A stretch of DNA of 8,649 nt from Candidatus Poseidoniaceae archaeon (GTDB lineage Archaea; Thermoplasmatota; Poseidoniia; Poseidoniales; Poseidoniaceae). The first letter of the stretch is position 1, and each line of letters begins with the position of its first letter. This document shows, piece by piece, positions 4,492-8,649 of the stretch. The stretch lies in the NCBI GenBank assembly GCA_013330015.1, contig DUJC01000177.1, positions 1 through 8,649 of the forward strand. The letters run 5' to 3'. The notes beneath the pieces were generated by a model. The model made no database searches, was not told the DNA's origin, and saw nothing but the letters and a program-made list of their open reading frames with translations. The translations under genes and the position numbers were made by a program.

Positions 4492-7161
4492 TCATCGCAT
4501 ACAACCTCTCCAGTGACGTCGTTCTCGTTCAAGGGCTTCGCAACCGAAGTATCCGTTGTTGGGGAGTGGAACTGGAGCAATCCAGTTCCGATGACGGAAC
4601 AAAATGGCATTTGGAGCGCTGAAGTTGATCTCCAGGAAGGATTGTACTGTTACAAGTTCATCGTCGATGGAGAATACATCTTCGATCCAATGAATCCTGA
4701 GCGTTCGTACTGTGGCGATATCGAGAATTCTCTCGTCCGTGTACGAGATCACACCCGTCCCCACTTCAGTGCTGAACTTGTTGCTCATTCTCTGGTTGTC
4801 TCGTATCATCCTGGCTCATCAGGAGCAGCCTTCAGTGGTACGCCTTCGGCAATAATCGGAGCCGTTTGGGACGCCCAACAACTCACTTGGACCTACGATG
4901 TCAGTGGATTGGATGATGGGAAACATTCGCTGAAAATCGATGGATTTGATGTTGATGGAAATCCTGCCTATGACTTACTCGTTCCATTCTGGACAGGTCC
5001 CTCTGCTGATTTCCAATGGCAAGATGCTCTCATCTACATGGTCATGACGGATCGTTTCGTGAATGGAAATACCTCGAACGATGAGCCCGTGGTCGGTGCT
5101 GCGCAGGGGGCAGATTGGCAGGGCGGTGACTTTGCAGGAGTTACGCAAATGATTGAATCCGGTTATTTCGATGACTTAGGCGTAGGAGCGATATGGCTTT
5201 CACCATTCAACACAGCAGCCAATGGAACAGGCAAAGCTGCAGATGGCGTGCATGACGTTTCTGCTTTCCACGGATATTGGCCAACGGAGCCACGGGGCAT
5301 TGAACCAAAATTGGGAACGGCGGAGGAGCTTCATGCATTGGTCGAAGCAGCCCACAATCACGATATTCGTGTCATGATGGATTTTGTTGTAAACCACGTC
5401 CATGAGCAGCACACATACTACGAGGACAATCCTGAATGGTTCAATGCCGGTTGTATCTGTGGCAGTGCAAATTGTGATTGGACCGAGCACAGACTCGATT
5501 GTCAATTCACTTCGTACATGCCGGATGTTAATTGGAAGATTCGGGATGCTTCTGAACAATTCATCGATGACGCATTGTGGTGGCTGGAAACCTACGATCT
5601 CGATGGATTACGGATTGATGCGGTCAAACACGTCGAAGACTTGGCGACACGAAACTTGGTTGCTCAAGTGAACGAACGCTTCGAAACAGTTGGAACCGAT
5701 TATTACCTCAAAGGAGAGACTGCCATGGGGTGGGCAGGTCACTCACTCGTTGACAATCAGGAACAGTACGGGACAATCAACGCATACATGGGTCTAGATG
5801 GATTGGATGGTCAGGCAGACTTCGTGTTGTATCATGCCGTTGTTGACAACGTGTTCGTTTCAGGCAATGAGAACTACATGCATCTCGATTATTGGACCAA
5901 CCGAAGTCAGGATCAATACCTCGATGGCTCGATCATGGTGCCCTATGTAGGTAGTCACGACGTTCCTCGATTGACGAGTCGAGCAGATACTGGTACCAAC
6001 GATGCGTTCAATCAATGGGCAGAAGATGGTCTTCCAGGACAGCCTGGAGATGCATCTGCGTACAATGCTGCCTTGCAAGCCTATGGATGGCTCTTGACCA
6101 CACCAGGTGCTCCATTGCTCTATTACGGTGACGAATATGGGGAGTACGGAGGTGCAGACCCTGACAATCGTCACATGTACCGAAACGCAAGTTCGTGGAG
6201 TTCGATGGAATCCCAATTGTTTGAGAACATCTCTGAACTTGGTCGATTGCGTTCTGAATCCATCGCCTTACAGCGTGGTGAATACAGTACTCGATTAGCA
6301 ATGTCGAATCTTCTCGTCTACAACATGACGCACGATGATCAGGTCATCTCTGTTGTACTCAATCGTGGTGCACCAACGACCGTCGACGGGTTTGCGAGCA
6401 ACGATGTTGTACGCTTTGGTGATGCTCTGATGCAAAATGGGACACTTTCCGTGGGCGCACATTCGGTAACCGTTATCGAACTTGATGCAAATGTGGAAGA
6501 AGTTCCTGTTTACGGTTGTACAGACTTAACAGCAACGAACTTCGACGAATCCGCAACCGAGGATGATGGTTCCTGTGAATATCCTCCTGAACCAATTCTT
6601 GGTTGTACCGATAGCACAGCGACAAACTTTGATGCTGTGGCAACGGAAAACGATGGCAGTTGCCAGTATGAGACAGAGCCTGTTGATCCATGCGTGGATG
6701 TCTTCTGTGATGCCTGCCCTGCGGGATGGGCCACATTACCTGCCGAAGAGGGAGAATGTTGCCCGACTTGCCAGGAACCTATGGATAACAATCAAACAAA
6801 TACGTCAGACCAAACTGATAATACTACCAATCAAACGAATTCTAATGATGAAACACAATTGCCGGACTCGACCAATGAAACGGATGGAAATCAATCGGCC
6901 ATTGTCGAAATGAAAACGTGTGAAGGATGTTGTGGGGATGGATACGAGGTTGCGATTGACGAACCTTGTTCTGTGGTCGATTGTGGTCCATGTAAAACAG
7001 AAGGGACTTCGGACTCAAAATCTTCGCTGATAACCGTCACAAGCTCCTTGTTGATTGGCGTCATCGTTGTTGCAGCACTTGTCCTTACTTTCACAAGAAC
7101 AAAGAGCAAAGGAGAAACAAGTGATTTCGATGACATTGATTGGAACGATCAAGAAAACTGA
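4411..7161 (+). CDS. Secreted, membrane-anchored GH13 alpha-amylase with glycogen-binding-like and C-terminal adhesion-type modules
   Basis: This 916-residue extracellular alpha-glucan hydrolase probably cuts internal alpha-1,4 bonds of starch or glycogen and feeds the transporter upstream. Order of parts: Sec signal peptide 1-27 (cleavage after 'DVRA'); a CBM48/AMPK-type glycogen-binding-like domain, about 30-113 ('VSVVGEWNW', 'GLYCYKFIVDGEYIFDPMNP'); a second beta-sandwich, about 115-196; GH13 barrel, about 201-620; C-terminal beta domain to about 697; two GCTD repeats 702-753; a VWC-like Cys module 761-787; a polar stalk 791-830; a second Cys cluster 837-861; a membrane helix 873-894; and an acidic cytoplasmic tail. 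Catalytic motifs are complete: 'DFVVNH' 324-329, 'GLRIDAVKH' with nucleophile Asp403, 'GETAMG' with acid/base Glu436, and 'GSHDVPRL' with His516-Asp517. Domain B has four close cysteines (348, 350, 355, 364). The start is fixed by the SD and the ATGA overlap with malK. Exact GH13 subfamily and specificity (alpha-amylase, pullulanase-like or maltogenic) cannot be settled by eye. Confidence 0.92.
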   Translation: MKTAARILILMMILVVFSPLSSNDVRASSHTTSPVTSFSFKGFATEVSVVGEWNWSNPVPMTEQNGIWSAEVDLQEGLYCYKFIVDGEYIFDPMNPERSYCGDIENSLVRVRDHTRPHFSAELVAHSLVVSYHPGSSGAAFSGTPSAIIGAVWDAQQLTWTYDVSGLDDGKHSLKIDGFDVDGNPAYDLLVPFWTGPSADFQWQDALIYMVMTDRFVNGNTSNDEPVVGAAQGADWQGGDFAGVTQMIESGYFDDLGVGAIWLSPFNTAANGTGKAADGVHDVSAFHGYWPTEPRGIEPKLGTAEELHALVEAAHNHDIRVMMDFVVNHVHEQHTYYEDNPEWFNAGCICGSANCDWTEHRLDCQFTSYMPDVNWKIRDASEQFIDDALWWLETYDLDGLRIDAVKHVEDLATRNLVAQVNERFETVGTDYYLKGETAMGWAGHSLVDNQEQYGTINAYMGLDGLDGQADFVLYHAVVDNVFVSGNENYMHLDYWTNRSQDQYLDGSIMVPYVGSHDVPRLTSRADTGTNDAFNQWAEDGLPGQPGDASAYNAALQAYGWLLTTPGAPLLYYGDEYGEYGGADPDNRHMYRNASSWSSMESQLFENISELGRLRSESIALQRGEYSTRLAMSNLLVYNMTHDDQVISVVLNRGAPTTVDGFASNDVVRFGDALMQNGTLSVGAHSVTVIELDANVEEVPVYGCTDLTATNFDESATEDDGSCEYPPEPILGCTDSTATNFDAVATENDGSCQYETEPVDPCVDVFCDACPAGWATLPAEEGECCPTCQEPMDNNQTNTSDQTDNTTNQTNSNDETQLPDSTNETDGNQSAIVEMKTCEGCCGDGYEVAIDEPCSVVDCGPCKTEGTSDSKSSLITVTSSLLIGVIVVAALVLTFTRTKSKGETSDFDDIDWNDQEN
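6514..6669 (+). repeat. Two tandem GCTD...DGSC repeats (29-residue period)
   Basis: The pattern 'GCTDxTATNFDxxATExDGS' followed by CxY occurs at residues 702-724 and 731-753 of the amylase, 87 bp apart. Each copy has paired cysteines 19 residues apart and a string of Asp, Asn and Glu, which suggests a disulfide-closed, possibly calcium-binding loop. Such repeats are common in secreted proteins of marine microbes. They probably act as a spacer or surface module, not in catalysis. Confidence 0.85.
6691..6993 (+). other. Cys-rich modules flanking a sequon-rich stalk
   Basis: Residues 761-787 carry seven cysteines in a VWC-like pattern (C-x4-C-x2-C-x13-CC-x2-C). The stalk 791-830 is almost only Asn, Thr, Ser, Asp, Gln and Glu, with six N-x-S/T sequons (Asn794, 797, 804, 807, 822, 827). 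Residues 837-861 form a second Cys cluster beginning 'CEGCCGDGYEV' with Cys837, 840, 841, 853, 858 and 861. The composition fits a glycosylated stalk holding the catalytic part away from the membrane. Confidence 0.6.
7027..7158 (+). other. C-terminal membrane anchor and cytoplasmic tail of the amylase
   Basis: A hydrophobic helix (residues 873-894, containing 'LLIGVIVVAALVLTF') is followed by a basic stop-transfer segment 'TRTKSK' and an acidic end 'DFDDIDWNDQEN'. Together with the signal peptide this gives a type I topology: enzyme outside, tail inside. No LPXTG or other sorting motif is present. Confidence 0.8.
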
Positions 7162-8649
7162 TTGTAGAATTCCAGATAATCCTCGATCATACGCTGACCA
7201 GTAAATTCTGCAGACGCAGCGATGCTCGCCTTCATCATATTTGACCAGCCTTCGCCTTCTTGTTCCCAGAGTGGGAGAACCTCGTTATGAAGGACGTTGT
7301 AGATGTTTTCAGCATCGCGTTCATCGTTACGGTCATCTTCTGCATTTCCAATGGCCCAACCATTCACTCCGTGAATGCATGCCTCTGGCCACCATCCATC
7401 GAGAATAGAGCAGTTAGGAACACCGTTCATGGCGGCTTTCATGCCAGATGTTCCAGACGCTTCCATAGGACGAATAGGATTGTTAAGCCAAATGTCAACA
7501 CCACTGGTCATCATCAATCCAGTGTGCATGTCATAATTTTCGATGAAAGCAACTGGTATTTCGTCAGCGATTTGTTCAGCTGAATCAAAAATATCTCGAA
7601 TCAGTTGTTTCCCACCTTGGTCTCTCGGGTGAGCCTTCCCAGAAAAGACAAACTGAATTTTTCCTGCACCAATTTGACGCAGTCGTTCCAAATCTTGGAA
7701 CACAAGATTTGCTCGCTTGTAGGTTGCAAATCTTCGCGCAAATCCAATCGTCAATCGATTCGGTGAAAGTTCAACTCCAGTTGTTGAGAGAACATACTCT
7801 CGGAGGTGAGCGCGAGATATCGCTCGTGCTTGCTTGAGTTCTTCTGTTGGTAACGTCTTAGCATTGGCAATCGATGCGGGCTGCGTTCTCCAACCACTTA
7901 GATGCTGATCGAAGAACGAAGCCATGACGGGGGACGTCCACGTAATGTGATGAACACCGTTGGTGATAGGCTGAATCACTTGCTCATCGAACATGGTCAT
8001 AGCAACATCGGCGTTCAACTTCGATACCGCGTTCACCGATGTTGAAAGGGCGACGGCAAGATGTGACATTGAACATCGAGCGCCTTTCTCTGAATCGCCG
8101 GCATTACGGACCAATGTCCGTGCATCCTCTGGTAAGATGTCTCCAACAACTTGTTCGACCAAACCCCAATCGAAGCGGTCGTGACCGGCGGGCACTGGAG
8201 TGTGCGTCGTGAACAGGCTTCGCTTGGCCAATTCTTCTCTGCTCCATCCGCGATTCAAGAGTTCGAGCATAGCGAATGTACAATGTCCTTCATTCAAATG
8301 CAAGCCCTGCATTTCAACATCGAGATGATCGAACAACTGGACGCCACCTACGCCGAGGACGTATTCTTGACGGATGCGCATGTCATCGTCTCCTCCGTAG
8401 AGTCTTGATGAGAGGCTCTGATGCTCTGTGGTGTTTGCTTCATGACGTGTGTCGATGAAATATACTGGTACGACGTGCCCGGATTGACCAACGATATCCG
8501 CTTTCCAAACGTGAGCTGAGAGCATCTGTCCATCGAGTTTCAGCGAGATGGTCATGTCTGTTTTTATCAAGTGTTTATCAGGATTAAATTCAGGGAACGT
8601 TTCGGTCTGAATTCCATTGCTGTCTATGTGTTGCCGAGCATACCCTTGG
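7149..8649 (-). CDS. glgP: Alpha-glucan (glycogen/maltodextrin) phosphorylase, short GlgP type (5' partial)
   Basis: This cytoplasmic, PLP-dependent GT35 enzyme releases glucose-1-phosphate from alpha-1,4-glucan ends using phosphate. The frame stays open to the window edge (499 residues visible, opening with 'QGYARQHIDSNGIQTETFPE'), so the TTG at 8570 is internal and the N-terminus, probably a few hundred residues, is missing. Family signatures in order: 'DTRHEANTTEHQSLSSRLYGG', typical of the short bacterial/archaeal type; 'LNEGHCTFAMLELL'; 'FTTHTPVPAGHDRFDW'; 'GFARRFATYKRANLV'; 'FVFSGKAHPRDQGGK'; and the cofactor site 'EASGTSGMKAAMNGVPN', whose PLP lysine is encoded at 7437-7439. The C-terminus 'DYLEFYNQFS' looks complete. 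It converges on the amylase gene and shares 13 bp with it, so it belongs to another transcription unit but to the same pathway. Confidence 0.95.
   Translation of the reverse strand, partial: QGYARQHIDSNGIQTETFPEFNPDKHLIKTDMTISLKLDGQMLSAHVWKADIVGQSGHVVPVYFIDTRHEANTTEHQSLSSRLYGGDDDMRIRQEYVLGVGGVQLFDHLDVEMQGLHLNEGHCTFAMLELLNRGWSREELAKRSLFTTHTPVPAGHDRFDWGLVEQVVGDILPEDARTLVRNAGDSEKGARCSMSHLAVALSTSVNAVSKLNADVAMTMFDEQVIQPITNGVHHITWTSPVMASFFDQHLSGWRTQPASIANAKTLPTEELKQARAISRAHLREYVLSTTGVELSPNRLTIGFARRFATYKRANLVFQDLERLRQIGAGKIQFVFSGKAHPRDQGGKQLIRDIFDSAEQIADEIPVAFIENYDMHTGLMMTSGVDIWLNNPIRPMEASGTSGMKAAMNGVPNCSILDGWWPEACIHGVNGWAIGNAEDDRNDERDAENIYNVLHNEVLPLWEQEGEGWSNMMKASIAASAEFTGQRMIEDYLEFYNQFS

Noticed and set aside
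6514..6669. Tandem repeats as a CRISPR-like or mobile repeat array
   Set aside because: There are only two copies, diverged at the DNA level but conserved as protein, in frame within the amylase. They are a protein repeat.
7689..7711. Perfect 9-bp inverted repeat with a 5-base loop inside the phosphorylase gene
   Set aside because: It falls in a conserved coding stretch next to the 'FATYKRANLVFQ' motif and has no terminator-like context, so it is probably chance.
8568..8570. TTG 8570 as the phosphorylase start
   Set aside because: The upstream in-frame residues ('GYARQHIDSNGIQTE') match the family, so the gene runs past the window edge.

Overview
The window holds one compact alpha-glucan (starch, glycogen or maltodextrin) utilisation locus with essentially no intergenic DNA. 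Four plus-strand genes overlap or nearly abut: a MalE-MalF fusion whose 5' end lies outside the window, a MalG permease, a MalK-type ATPase and a secreted, membrane-anchored GH13 alpha-amylase. A minus-strand alpha-glucan phosphorylase, also cut by the window edge, converges on them. Its last codons overlap the amylase stop by 13 bp. No RNA gene, mobile element, CRISPR array or stretch of non-coding DNA longer than a few bases was seen.

Layout: 2-2371 is the solute-binding protein, a small beta-rich domain and the first permease in one polypeptide. 2368-3615 is the second permease, carrying an unusual extra N-terminal membrane domain. 3620-4414 is an ATPase that stops before the regulatory domain normal for MalK. 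4411-7161 is the amylase, with a signal peptide, glycogen-binding-like module, catalytic barrel, GCTD repeats, Cys-rich modules, a sequon-rich stalk and a C-terminal membrane anchor. 7149-8649 (minus) is the C-terminal 499 residues of a short-type GlgP. Junctions inside the operon are ATGA overlaps or a 4-bp gap, each with a Shine-Dalgarno match in the same register, so translational coupling is likely.

Proposed working of the locus (inference): the cell-surface amylase cuts polymeric glucan outside the cell. The tethered binding domain hands malto-oligosaccharides to the MalF/MalG channel, two copies of the short ATPase drive import, and the cytoplasmic phosphorylase releases glucose-1-phosphate.

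Organism: nothing here is a phylogenetic marker. Three traits together resemble proteins of marine Group II archaea (Poseidoniales): GCTD...DGSC repeats, an Asn/Thr-rich stalk with N-glycosylation sequons, and a C-terminal transmembrane anchor with a short acidic cytoplasmic tail. This is an inference of moderate strength. GCTD repeats also occur in marine Bacteroidetes, and a bacterial origin is not excluded.
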